A stretch of DNA of 8,955 nt from Candidatus Atribacter alterifermentans. GTDB taxonomy: Bacteria; Atribacterota; Atribacteria; Atribacterales; Atribacteraceae. The position numbers were made by a program, and so were the translations under genes. The DNA lies in the NCBI GenBank assembly GCA_012517635.1, contig JAAYUP010000316.1, positions 1 to 8,955 of the forward strand, read 5' to 3'. Position 1 is the first letter of the stretch. Every line of letters begins with the position of its first letter. The notes beneath the pieces were generated by a model. That model saw nothing but the letters and a program-made list of their open reading frames with translations. It was not told the DNA's origin and did not search any database. Positions 1 to 6,905 of this stretch are shown here, piece by piece.

Positions 1-3
1 GAG

Positions 4-37
4 ATCCTCACGCCCTCGAAAAGCGAGGGCTCAGGAT
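4..37. repeat. Imperfect palindrome / hairpin, likely dispersed repeat
   Basis: An inner stem of seven pairs, GCCCTCG (12-18) with CGAGGGC (24-30), closes on the loop AAAAG. An outer stem of five pairs, ATCCT (4-8) with AGGAT (33-37), is separated from it by a small asymmetric internal loop. The overall shape, a GATCCT...AGGATGAC frame around a GC-rich core, resembles dispersed intergenic palindromes common in many bacterial genomes; that is inference. T6 at 44-49 follows, so a terminator role for an upstream gene is an alternative. The copy may extend left of the window. Confidence 0.5.
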
Positions 38-60
38 GACGCCTTTTTTAAAAATCTTTT

Positions 61-96
61 GTAGGGGCTTGATTTATCATGCCCGTGGGTTTTCAG
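61..96 (+). repeat. Left copy of 36-bp inverted repeat flanking the operon
   Basis: This 36-bp stretch is the exact reverse complement of 8920-8955 at the other end of the window. Its core, GGGCTTGATTTATCATGCCC (65-84), is itself a near-palindrome: GGGC pairs with GCCC, a T-T mismatch follows, then TTGA pairs with TCAA-type bases across a tiny loop. The remainder, up to TTTTCAG, lies outside the hairpin. Perfect identity over 36 bp at 8.8 kb distance indicates a multi-copy dispersed element (REP- or MITE-like) rather than chance. No transposase or terminal target duplication is visible. Confidence 0.85.
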
Positions 97-103
97 GATA
101 GAC

Positions 104-134
104 CCTCATGCTGCTTTCGCAGCACCAGATGAGG
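104..134. repeat. Imperfect hairpin in leader
   Basis: CCTCAT (104-109) pairs with ATGAGG (129-134). Inside it, TGCT (112-115) pairs with AGCA (121-124) around the loop TTCGC. The two stems are separated by unequal bulges. It starts seven bases after the 61-96 repeat and is followed by a further small palindrome at 137-150. It looks like another dispersed intergenic palindrome, or part of a longer compound element that includes 61-96. No T-tract follows, so it is not a standard intrinsic terminator. Confidence 0.45.
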
Positions 135-244
135 ATGAAAATGAATTTTCCTTGATGACTTAATGTTTGTAACGTATGGCTTTTTAAATTCCTCAAATTT
201 AAAAAATATGTTAGAATGATTGGTCTGAATGAATTTCAATTTGG

Positions 245-273
245 TTGAAAATTTAAAATTTATTTGTTAATAT
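245..273 (+). promoter_or_regulatory. Putative sigma-70-type promoter for the operon
   Basis: TTGAAA (245-250) serves as the -35 hexamer and TAATAT (268-273) as the -10, with a 17-bp spacer. TGT directly before the -10 gives an extended -10 (TGn). A perfect TATAAT at 271-276 overlaps it but would need a 20-bp spacer from the same -35. Initiation would fall around 280-285, leaving a leader of about 20 nt before the TTG start. The region is so AT-rich that chance matches are likely, but position and spacing are right and no better candidate lies nearer the gene. Confidence 0.5.
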
Positions 274-290
274 AATCCAAGTTTTCCCCC

Positions 291-297
291 GGGAGGG
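291..297 (+). promoter_or_regulatory. Shine-Dalgarno site supporting the TTG start of ntpF
   Basis: GGGAGGG at 291-297 lies seven bases before the TTG at 305. There is no in-frame ATG near this position, and the coiled-coil protein begins directly after it, so the site decides that TTG is the start. Confidence 0.7.
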
Positions 298-304
298 ATT
301 TAGG

Positions 305-628
305 TTGATTGCGAATGACCTTAATAAAATTCGTGAAATCGAAAAACTGAAAGAAAAAGAGTTAAAGGAAGCGCAAAGACAAGCTCAGCAAATACTTCTT
401 GAAAACGAAAAGCTGATTGAGCAATATCGTGCTCAATCCCTCTTCGATGCTGAAAAGAAAGCCAAAGAAATGAAAAACCGTCTCCTCAAAGAAGCTGAGG
501 CTGAAGTTGAAAAAATCCTTAAAGCCTATCAAGAGGAAGCTGAAGTTCTTCAAAAGAAAATTTCTCAAAGAATTCCTGAGGTCGTAAATTATCTTTTGGA
601 AAAGGTGTGGCAAGAACATGGCGGTTAG
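305..628 (+). CDS. ntpF: V-type ATPase peripheral-stalk subunit G/H (coiled coil)
   Basis: A 107-residue, highly charged protein (Lys, Glu, Ala and Gln rich) that is predicted as one long helix over residues 5-90, with no membrane segment or signal peptide. In bacterial and archaeal V/A-ATPases the first operon gene encodes such a protein. It pairs with subunit E as a right-handed coiled coil, forming the peripheral stalk that holds the A3B3 head still against subunit I. Length is close to the family norm of about 100-110 residues. Start is TTG at 305, set by a strong GGGAGGG seven bases upstream. The gene overlaps the start of subunit I by 11 nt. Coiled-coil proteins of this type have little sequence identity, so the call rests on composition, size and being first before subunit I. 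Other names for the family are AtpH and subunit G. Confidence 0.85.
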   Translation: MIANDLNKIREIEKLKEKELKEAQRQAQQILLENEKLIEQYRAQSLFDAEKKAKEMKNRLLKEAEAEVEKILKAYQEEAEVLQKKISQRIPEVVNYLLEKVWQEHGG

Positions 629-2588
629 AAATATGAAAAAAGTAGAGATCCTTATTCATCGATCTCTTCATGATGAAACTTTTGATTTACTTCAGGATAT
701 GGGAGTTTTACAAATCACTTCCCACCAAGATTTTAAAAATGAAGACCTTTCCGAGGGGCTTCATTCAGAAGATTTAGAACGAAATATCAACGAGGTACGT
801 TATTGTCTCGATTTTATGAATAAATATCGAACTGAAAAACAACCTTTTTTAGAAAGCTTTTTTCCAACTCCCATTCCAATTCAAAAAAGTGAATTCCTTA
901 ACAAAGTCTTTAACCACAGCCAAATATTTAAAAATTGTCAATCCATCGAGGAACGATTTAACACTATCCGTGCTTCGATGAATCGCCTCAATGCCCAGTT
1001 AGAGTTTCTGAATCGAATTGAAAGCCTTCCAATTGCATTGGAAGATATCGGAACAACTCGCTATGTTAAAAGTTTTCTTCTTGAAATGAATGATATCCAA
1101 TGTCCGTTACTTCAAAATCGTTTAGAGCAAATTGGTAAAGAATTTTCTCTTCAAAAATTTCAAGGGAAAGAGGGAAAGTGTTTTGCTTTTCTCATTATTC
1201 ATCAAGATTTGATAGAACCAGTGGAAACCATTCTCGCTGAGGAATCAATTAGCATTCTTTCTCTTCCACAGGCCTTCGAAGGAACACCAAAAGAAGCTAT
1301 CCAATCAGTTAAAAAGAAAATCCAAAATTTAGAGAAAGAACAAGCCGACGTCGAAAAAGAAGCAGTTTCTCTCTTAAAGCATGAATCGGAATTAAAAATA
1401 ACACTCGATTATTATACAACTGCATTAGAACGGCGAAATTCTGAAGCCCAAATTTTCAAAACCCATGACGTCTGCTTGATCACTGGTTGGGCAATTGAAG
1501 AAACGATACCAGTTATTGAAGAAAGAATGAAGCCAATCGGCAAGGAATGGGTGATTTCTCAAAGAGATCCTGATCCAGGAGAAGATGTTCCGATTGCTCT
1601 GGAAAATGGTCCCTGGACACGAAATTTCGACGTTTTAACCAATCTCTACGGATTACCAAACTATACTGAGATTGATCCAACACCTTTTGTTGCCATATTT
1701 TTCTTCGCTTATTTTGGGATATGCTTGGGTGATGCGGTTTATGGACTGATTGTCGCCTTGATTGGTTTTATGGCACCCAACTTTATTCAAATGCCTGATT
1801 CTTCGAAGCGTTTTTTCCGGATGTTGGCATGGGGTGGTATAGCCTCGATGATATTTGGAGCTCTCACCGGTTCCTGGATGGGTGATACCTTTGATTATCT
1901 TCCATCCTTTTTAGGTTTTATGACCACCTTAAAAAACAAGCTCATGATTATTAACCCTATTAGTAATCCACTACCTATGATTATTGTATCAATCGTTATA
2001 GGGATAATTCAGGTTTTAGTAGGTCTACTCATCGCTTTTGCGAAAGAATGGAAGAGAAAAAATTATCATAGTGCTATTTATGATAAATTAAGTTGGTTCC
2101 TTTTTATTTTATCCATAGTGATATATATTATTGCAATGGCAGTGATCCCCAGTTTAAAGACCTTTGGTCTTTGGTTGGTCGTTGCAACAGCGCTGTTCTT
2201 AGTCGGAACTCAGGGTCGAAGTAAGAAAAACATCATTCTAAGAATCTTTAGTGGTCTTTATAGCCTTTATGGTATTACTTCTTATTTGGGTGATGTTTTG
2301 TCATACTCTCGTCTCTTTGCTCTTGGGTTAACCACAACCATCATCGCCATGTTGGGCCGAACTATTGCTGGTTTATTTGGTTCGTCACCATATTTTGGAT
2401 GGATTATCTGGATTGTTATTTTCATCGGTTTCACAATATTCAATATTCTTATGAGTGGATTAGGAGCTTTTGTTCATTCAGCTCGTTTAAATTACGTGGA
2501 ATTTTTTACCAAGTTCTACGAAAACGGTGGAAAACCTTTTCAGCCATTACAGTATAAAACCAAGTATGTAAAGTTTACTGAAGAGTAG
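618..2588 (+). CDS. ntpI: V-type ATP synthase subunit I (membrane stator, a-subunit homologue)
   Basis: A 656-residue homologue of eukaryotic V-ATPase subunit a, typical in length. Residues 1 to about 350 form the cytoplasmic arm, with helical and coiled-coil stretches (around 230-275), which docks the peripheral stalks. From about 355 on there are seven or eight hydrophobic membrane segments. Family motifs are GDAVYG (371-376), FGALTGSW in the next helix, LSYSRLFALGL with Arg565, and HSARLNYVEFF with Arg623. These two arginines match the pair conserved in the family; the first is the one needed to release the ion from the K ring. The N-terminus MAVRNMKKVEI is typical of the family, which supports ATG 618 over ATG 633. 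The Shine-Dalgarno site is poor (AAGGTG at 602-607, inside ntpF), so translation is probably coupled to ntpF. A 91-nt gap separates it from ntpK. Confidence 0.97.
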   Translation: MAVRNMKKVEILIHRSLHDETFDLLQDMGVLQITSHQDFKNEDLSEGLHSEDLERNINEVRYCLDFMNKYRTEKQPFLESFFPTPIPIQKSEFLNKVFNHSQIFKNCQSIEERFNTIRASMNRLNAQLEFLNRIESLPIALEDIGTTRYVKSFLLEMNDIQCPLLQNRLEQIGKEFSLQKFQGKEGKCFAFLIIHQDLIEPVETILAEESISILSLPQAFEGTPKEAIQSVKKKIQNLEKEQADVEKEAVSLLKHESELKITLDYYTTALERRNSEAQIFKTHDVCLITGWAIEETIPVIEERMKPIGKEWVISQRDPDPGEDVPIALENGPWTRNFDVLTNLYGLPNYTEIDPTPFVAIFFFAYFGICLGDAVYGLIVALIGFMAPNFIQMPDSSKRFFRMLAWGGIASMIFGALTGSWMGDTFDYLPSFLGFMTTLKNKLMIINPISNPLPMIIVSIVIGIIQVLVGLLIAFAKEWKRKNYHSAIYDKLSWFLFILSIVIYIIAMAVIPSLKTFGLWLVVATALFLVGTQGRSKKNIILRIFSGLYSLYGITSYLGDVLSYSRLFALGLTTTIIAMLGRTIAGLFGSSPYFGWIIWIVIFIGFTIFNILMSGLGAFVHSARLNYVEFFTKFYENGGKPFQPLQYKTKYVKFTEE

Positions 2589-2635
2589 TTAAATCAATAT
2601 CCTCATTACATTTTTAATTAAATTGAGTTAAAACC

Positions 2636-2657
2636 AGCCGGTCAGAACAACCGGGCT
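2636..2657 (+). promoter_or_regulatory. Intergenic hairpin upstream of ntpK
   Basis: AGCCGGT (2636-2642) pairs with ACCGGGCT (2650-2657) with one bulged G and a seven-base loop (CAGAACA). It lies in the only sizeable gap in the operon (2589-2679), just before the AAGGGAGGT Shine-Dalgarno site at 2661-2669. No T-run follows, so it is not an intrinsic terminator. It could stabilise or mark a processed mRNA end ahead of ntpK, whose product is needed in many copies per enzyme. The pairing is seen; the function is inferred. Confidence 0.45.
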
Positions 2658-2679
2658 ATCAAGGGAGGTCGTTCGTATT

Positions 2680-3156
2680 ATGTTCATTGATGGAGTCGCA
2701 TTTGCTTTAATGGGTTCAGCCCTCGCAATCGGCTTAGCGGGAATTGGATCAGCATTAGGAGTTGGAATTGCCGGCGAAGCCGGTGCTGGGGTGATGACTG
2801 AAGATCCAAATAAATTTGGACAAGTCCTTCTTCTTCAAGCTCTTCCTGGAACCCAAGGTATTTATGGCTTACTATCTGGATTTTGGGTACTTTTAAAACT
2901 CGGACTTTTTGGTGGAACTCCGGTTGATATTACCACGGCTCAAGGGTTACAAATTCTATTTGCTTGTTTACCAATTGCCATCGTCGGACTCATTTCTGGA
3001 ATATCCCAAGGGAAAACTTCAGCAGCATCAATCGGTTTGATTGCCAAAAGACCAGAGGAAACCGGAAAAGCGATTATTCTCCCTGCTATGGTAGAAACCT
3101 ATGCCGTTTTGGCATTATTAGCCACCATTTTGCTCCTGAACTCAGTTAAAATATAA
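2680..3156 (+). CDS. ntpK: V-type ATPase subunit K (double-hairpin rotor-ring proteolipid, probably Na+-binding)
   Basis: A 158-residue, very hydrophobic protein with four membrane helices (about 5-32, 46-77, 87-111, 127-155). It arises from an internal duplication of a two-helix unit; the halves align around GIGSALGVG/GLISGISQG and LPGTQGIYG/AMVETYAVL. It forms the ion-carrying ring that turns against subunit I. Only the second hairpin has the membrane carboxylate (Glu139); the matching place in the first is Gln59. Residues Leu55, Thr58, Gln59, Gln110 and Glu139 correspond to the Na+ ligands of E. hirae NtpK (Leu61, Thr64, Gln65, Gln110, Glu139), which points to Na+ coupling. Start ATG 2680 has AAGGGAGGT ten bases upstream, the best Shine-Dalgarno match in the operon, consistent with high expression. 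Size matches E. hirae NtpK (about 156), unlike single-hairpin proteins such as that of Thermus. Confidence 0.97.
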   Translation: MFIDGVAFALMGSALAIGLAGIGSALGVGIAGEAGAGVMTEDPNKFGQVLLLQALPGTQGIYGLLSGFWVLLKLGLFGGTPVDITTAQGLQILFACLPIAIVGLISGISQGKTSAASIGLIAKRPEETGKAIILPAMVETYAVLALLATILLLNSVKI

Positions 3157-3168
3157 GAGGGACATAGT

Positions 3169-3762
3169 ATGTCTTTTCAAGATATTTTGAACAAAATTGA
3201 GCAAGAAGCGCAACGTCGGCAAAAAGCAATCATACAAAATGCTCAGTTGGAAGCTGAGAAAATTCTGGAAAAAGCCAAAATCGAAATGAATCAGGAAAGC
3301 GATCGGCTTGTCCTGCAACGGACAAAAGAATCCCAATTGTTGGTCCAACGCATGCTTGCCGAAGCCAAGTTAAAAGGGAAAGGTATGATTGGTAAAATTA
3401 AATCTGATGCCTATCAAAAAGTAAAATCCGAAGTTACTGCTGCTTTTTCCGAAAAAGTTTTGCAATCTCAAAAAAAATGGTACACCAAAATTATTTTAAA
3501 TCATTCAATATCGAAGGATGAAGTCATCCTTATGGCTCCCGGTGAAGCCAATTCATTGGGAGAAAAATTTATTAAACAACTGAATACAGAAAATAAAACT
3601 TCCTTTCGTTATGGTGGAGTGACCCGAGAAATTGAAAGCGGGTTATTACTAAAAAAAGATGGTATGATTCTCAATCTGAGTTTAAATTCTCTTTTAGAAG
3701 ATACCTTTCGACAAAACGAAAGTCAAATATCTCAAATGCTTTTTAAAGGAACAGAGAAATGA
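3169..3762 (+). CDS. ntpE: V-type ATP synthase subunit E (peripheral stalk)
   Basis: A 197-residue protein, within the family's usual 185-200. Residues 1-110 are charged and predicted as a long helix rich in Ala, Gln, Glu and Lys, which would pair with the ntpF product. Residues from about 115 form a mixed globular domain (GGVTREIESGLLLKKDGM and onward) that in the family binds the top of the B subunit. The motif around GG-x-x-RE-x-ESGLLL is similar to the conserved C-terminal part of subunit E. Start ATG 3169 has AGAGGGA (3157-3162 region) six bases upstream, directly after the ntpK stop at 3154-3156. The stop overlaps the start of ntpC in an ATGA. No signal peptide or membrane segment is seen. 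Sequence identity in this family is low, so order in the operon adds support. Confidence 0.93.
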   Translation: MSFQDILNKIEQEAQRRQKAIIQNAQLEAEKILEKAKIEMNQESDRLVLQRTKESQLLVQRMLAEAKLKGKGMIGKIKSDAYQKVKSEVTAAFSEKVLQSQKKWYTKIILNHSISKDEVILMAPGEANSLGEKFIKQLNTENKTSFRYGGVTREIESGLLLKKDGMILNLSLNSLLEDTFRQNESQISQMLFKGTEK

Positions 3763-4793
3763 CTACGATTCTAAATAAAAGTTGTCCAGTAAATGCTACT
3801 GCTTATACTTATATTATAGGAAGAATTCGTGCTATGGAACGAGGACTTCTTAATAATCGTTTACTGGAAAATGCCTTAAAAGCTGAAGATCTCGAACAGG
3901 CTTTACGAATCCTGTCAGAACTTCCTTACATAAATGAAGTACTCCAAAATGCAGCAAAAAATCCCATCTCGCTCGATCAAGCCTTAACCGAACACTTTTG
4001 GGATACGCTCAATGAAATTCTTAAGAACCAAACGATTGCACCAATCGGGATTTTTTTTCAAATGATTTATGACTTTAATAGCCTGAAGCTGATTATGAAG
4101 CGACATCTTACGAAATCCCCTAACGATAATGAATATCCTGTCAGCTTTGACTGGAAACGTGTTCTTCGTTTTGTCTCCGGCGAAAGGAATGAATATCTCA
4201 ACGACGTCTATCGAAAAGCCATTGATGATACCTTAGCAGGATATGAAAATGTTCATACTGCTCAGGTCATCGAAAACCTTATGGATCGTGCTTTTCTCAT
4301 GGAAGTAAAATCTTTAGCTGATAATTGTGAGAGTAAAGTAATCAAAAACTGGTTCATTGCTTACTTCATGTTTGCCTATCTTCGGTCGGCTTTGCGAGCA
4401 AAATTCCAACAAACCAAAATTGATCTTTTTCGATCAATTTATTGGGACAATCCTTATATTCACTTTGAAGATCTGGCTGAAATCGTTACTGGTGCAGATG
4501 AAAAAGTCGTAGAAACCATCATCCATCTGGGATTTCGAGAACTTCTGCCTCATGATGTTGAGTATAAAAATGATCCACGGTTTCTATCTGAAATGGAAAA
4601 GAACATGGATAATTACCTCATGAAATTTCTTCGTCCGTATCGGATTCAAGCGTTTGGACCTGAACCGGTATTTGGATTTCTCTATGCAAAATTCACCGAT
4701 GTCCGTAACCTGAGGATCATTTTACATGGGAAGTATTTTCAAACCAGTGAGAATGAAATAAAAAGGAAACTGCGAGAGTGTTACTATGAGTAA
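3759..4793 (+). CDS. ntpC: V-type ATP synthase subunit C (shaft-to-ring adaptor, d-subunit homologue)
   Basis: A 344-residue soluble, mostly helical protein, of family length (about 325-350) and homologous to eukaryotic V-ATPase subunit d. It forms a funnel-shaped cap on the K ring that grips the lower end of the D-F shaft, so rotation passes from head to membrane. Recognisable features are the N-terminal YTYIIGRIRAMERGLL, with the family's Y-x-x-x-R-x-R-x-x-E pattern. There are also repeated helical units, and a C-terminal segment FGPEPVFGFLYAKFTDVRNL that matches the conserved G-x-EP-x-x-x-Y-x-x-x-x-x-x-x-x-N-x-R end of the family. Start ATG 3759 shares an ATGA with the ntpE stop, suggesting translational coupling; its end overlaps the next gene by eight bases. 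Confidence 0.95.
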   Translation: MTTILNKSCPVNATAYTYIIGRIRAMERGLLNNRLLENALKAEDLEQALRILSELPYINEVLQNAAKNPISLDQALTEHFWDTLNEILKNQTIAPIGIFFQMIYDFNSLKLIMKRHLTKSPNDNEYPVSFDWKRVLRFVSGERNEYLNDVYRKAIDDTLAGYENVHTAQVIENLMDRAFLMEVKSLADNCESKVIKNWFIAYFMFAYLRSALRAKFQQTKIDLFRSIYWDNPYIHFEDLAEIVTGADEKVVETIIHLGFRELLPHDVEYKNDPRFLSEMEKNMDNYLMKFLRPYRIQAFGPEPVFGFLYAKFTDVRNLRIILHGKYFQTSENEIKRKLRECYYE

Positions 4794-5115
4794 GGTAAAG
4801 GTTGCCTTTGTTGGTGGAGAAGAGAATTCTCTTTGCTTTCGAGGAATGGGATTTGATGTATTCTCAGTAAATTCTTTTGAAGCCTTGAATAATATATTAC
4901 CCACTTTGAGGAGAGAAAAATACTCAATGATTTTCTCCGAATGGAAATTTTACAACCAAATTAAAAAACAATTTGAAGACATACGCTCTGAAGCCCTGCC
5001 AGCCATTTTGGGAATACCAACCAACCCCAATGAAATAGGTCAAGGATCGAAGTATATTTCTCGTTTGGTTGAAATGGCGATTGGGAGCAATATTATGCTT
5101 CAGGGAGAGGAATGA
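4786..5115 (+). CDS. ntpG: V-type ATP synthase subunit F (central stalk)
   Basis: A 109-residue protein, typical for subunit F (100-110). The N-terminal part, KVAFVGGEENSLCFRGMGFDVF, begins a small alpha/beta domain; the G-x-x-x-x-x-x-x-F-x-x-x-G pattern is usual in this family. A second strand with MIFSEWKF and a C-terminal helix (from about residue 90) follow. In known structures F binds the middle of subunit D on the shaft and modulates ATP hydrolysis. Start ATG 4786 lies inside the end of ntpC (eight-base overlap), with GAGAG about eight bases upstream. Its stop (5113-5115) overlaps the start of ntpA. E. hirae calls this gene ntpG; other schemes call it atpF or ntpF, so names need care. 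Confidence 0.93.
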   Translation: MSKVKVAFVGGEENSLCFRGMGFDVFSVNSFEALNNILPTLRREKYSMIFSEWKFYNQIKKQFEDIRSEALPAILGIPTNPNEIGQGSKYISRLVEMAIGSNIMLQGEE

Positions 5116-6905
5116 TGAACGTGCAAAAAGAAATGAATGGATTCATACTGAGCGTAAACGGCCCGGTAGTCATTGCTCAAAATCTTTCCGATGCCAAAAT
5201 GTATGATATGGTTAAAGTTGGAGCGAAGAAATTGGTCGGTGAAATTATCGGGATCCACAATCAAGAAGTGACTATTCAGGTTTACGAAGAAACTGCTGGT
5301 CTCCAACCTGGAGAACCGGTTGAGACGACTCATGAACCATTGAGCGTTGAACTTGGACCTGGCTTAATTTCTAATATTTTCGATGGAACCCAGCGACCCC
5401 TTGAAGTCATCTTAAAATCCTCTGGTAATTTTATTGCTCGAGGAGTAGAGGAACCGGCACTCGATCGGAATAAAAAGTGGGATTTCAAGCCACTAGTTAC
5501 CAGTGGTACTCAGGTTCAATCAGGCGATATTATTGGCGAAACTCAGGAAAGCACGACAATTGTTCATAAGGTCATGGTTCCTCCAGGAATTTCTGGAACT
5601 TTAGTTGAAATAAAAAACGGATCCTTTACGGTTGTCGAACCAATTGCCACTATCCAAACCGATGAAGGAGAGAAAAAATCGATTACCATGTTGCAGCGGT
5701 GGCCAGTTCGAACTGGTCGCCCCTTTGCCAGTAAGCTCATTTTAGAAGAACCCCTTATCACTGGGCAGCGAGTTATTGACCTTTTCTTTCCTATCGCCAA
5801 AGGAGGAGTTGCTTGTATCCCAGGGCCTTTCGGAAGTGGCAAAACCGTGGTTCAGCATCAGCTGGCAAAATGGGCTAATGCCGATGTCATCATATTCATT
5901 GGATGTGGAGAACGGGGAAACGAAATGACCGATGTTTTAATGGAGTTTCCTGAGTTAATTGATCCCTATACCGGTGAACCCTTGATGAAAAGAACGGTAT
6001 TAATTGCTAATACCTCGAATATGCCGGTTGCTGCCCGTGAAGCGTCGGTTTATACCGGTATTACCATTGCTGAGTATTATCGAGACATGGGTTATAACGT
6101 GGCCTTGATGGCTGATTCTACCTCTCGATGGGCAGAAGCGATGCGAGAGATTTCTGGACGTTTAGAAGAAATGCCCGGAGAAGAAGGTTTCCCGGCTTAT
6201 TTAGGGAGCCGAATAGCTAGCTTTTATGAAAGAGCTGGAAAAGTGAAATGTCAAGGTTCTGATGACCGCTATGGTTCGCTCAGTGTTATTGGAGCGGTTT
6301 CGCCACCAGGTGGTGACCTTTCCGAGCCAGTCACTCAAAATACCCTTCGGGTTGTGCAGGTGTTTTGGGGATTGGAAGATAAATTGGCTTATAAACGGCA
6401 TTTCCCTTCAATCAATTGGTTACAAAGTTATTCAATTTATGTTCAAAACTTAGAAGCCTATTGGAAACAAAATGTCGCTGCTGATTTTGCACAACTACGC
6501 AGTGAAGCCTTGCGACTTCTCCAGCAGGAAGCAGAATTGGAAGAAATTGTTCGATTGGTTGGAGTAGAGTCACTCTCATTTAAAGAGCGTTTTGTTTTAG
6601 AAATTACCCGTTCGATTCGAGAAGATTTCTTACAACAGAATGCTTTCGTAGAAATCGATACCTTTACCACATTACGAAAACAGTATTTGATGATGAAAGT
6701 GATTTTGAGTTATTATCAAGAAGGAATGAAAGCTCTTGACCAAGGGTATTCTCTGAAAGAAATTTTGACTATACCGGCTCGCGAACGAATTGCCCGGATG
6801 AAATTTATTCCCGAAGAAGAATTATCAATATTAGAAAATTTAGTTGGAGAAATTCAGGATCAAGTAAAAGCTAAAATGCGGGGGGAGGTTGAAAGCAATG
6901 TATAA
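5112..6905 (+). CDS. ntpA: V-type ATP synthase subunit A (catalytic)
   Basis: A 597-residue catalytic subunit of the A3B3 head that binds and hydrolyses or makes ATP; length is normal for the family. Domains in order: an N-terminal beta barrel (about 1-75), the bulge insert specific to A subunits (about 110-190), the nucleotide-binding fold, and a helical C-terminal domain. Visible motifs are Walker A GPFGSGKT (238-245, Lys244), the catalytic Glu267 and Arg268 in GCGERGNEM, and the Walker B and ADSTSRWAEA stretch that follows, ending in the highly conserved LEEMPGEEGFPAYL. All catalytic residues expected in E. hirae NtpA are present, shifted by six. There are two tandem ATGs; the second, at 5115, is seven bases from GGGAG and is an equally good or better start. 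A TGATG/ATGA overlap links it to the preceding F subunit gene. Confidence 0.98.
   Translation: MMNVQKEMNGFILSVNGPVVIAQNLSDAKMYDMVKVGAKKLVGEIIGIHNQEVTIQVYEETAGLQPGEPVETTHEPLSVELGPGLISNIFDGTQRPLEVILKSSGNFIARGVEEPALDRNKKWDFKPLVTSGTQVQSGDIIGETQESTTIVHKVMVPPGISGTLVEIKNGSFTVVEPIATIQTDEGEKKSITMLQRWPVRTGRPFASKLILEEPLITGQRVIDLFFPIAKGGVACIPGPFGSGKTVVQHQLAKWANADVIIFIGCGERGNEMTDVLMEFPELIDPYTGEPLMKRTVLIANTSNMPVAAREASVYTGITIAEYYRDMGYNVALMADSTSRWAEAMREISGRLEEMPGEEGFPAYLGSRIASFYERAGKVKCQGSDDRYGSLSVIGAVSPPGGDLSEPVTQNTLRVVQVFWGLEDKLAYKRHFPSINWLQSYSIYVQNLEAYWKQNVAADFAQLRSEALRLLQQEAELEEIVRLVGVESLSFKERFVLEITRSIREDFLQQNAFVEIDTFTTLRKQYLMMKVILSYYQEGMKALDQGYSLKEILTIPARERIARMKFIPEEELSILENLVGEIQDQVKAKMRGEVESNV
6883..6888 (+). 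promoter_or_regulatory. Shine-Dalgarno site deciding the ntpB start
   Basis: GGGAGG at 6883-6888, within a longer G-rich run starting at 6881, lies nine bases before ATG 6898. The in-frame TTG at 6889 abuts the site with no spacing and could not be used with it. The site lies inside the last codons of ntpA. Confidence 0.8.

Larger units (their letters stand above)
1..304. other. Non-coding leader upstream of the V-ATPase operon
   Basis: I see no credible coding region on either strand here. The first two thirds is a run of palindromic pieces, listed separately at 4-37, 61-96 and 104-134. These are followed by a short inverted repeat at 137-150 (GAAAAT and ATTTTC around GA). The last third, from about 180, is very AT-rich and carries the putative promoter and the Shine-Dalgarno site of the first gene. 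A T6 run at 44-49 lies shortly after the first hairpin, so this end may also terminate a transcript entering from the left, but that is weak. Confidence 0.7.

Noticed and set aside
362..619. Minus-strand open frame of 85 codons over ntpF
   Set aside because: It is a shadow of the coiled-coil gene: Phe/Leu-rich because Lys/Glu codons are read backwards; it has no ribosome site and clashes with the operon.
2606..2634. Possible internal promoter before ntpK (TTACAT, 17 bp, TAAAAC)
   Set aside because: The -35 matches the consensus at only two of six bases and the -10 at four; this is not better than chance in AT-rich sequence.
5564..5842. Minus-strand open frame of 92 codons inside ntpA
   Set aside because: It is antisense to highly conserved catalytic-subunit sequence including the P-loop; the product shows no recognisable features.
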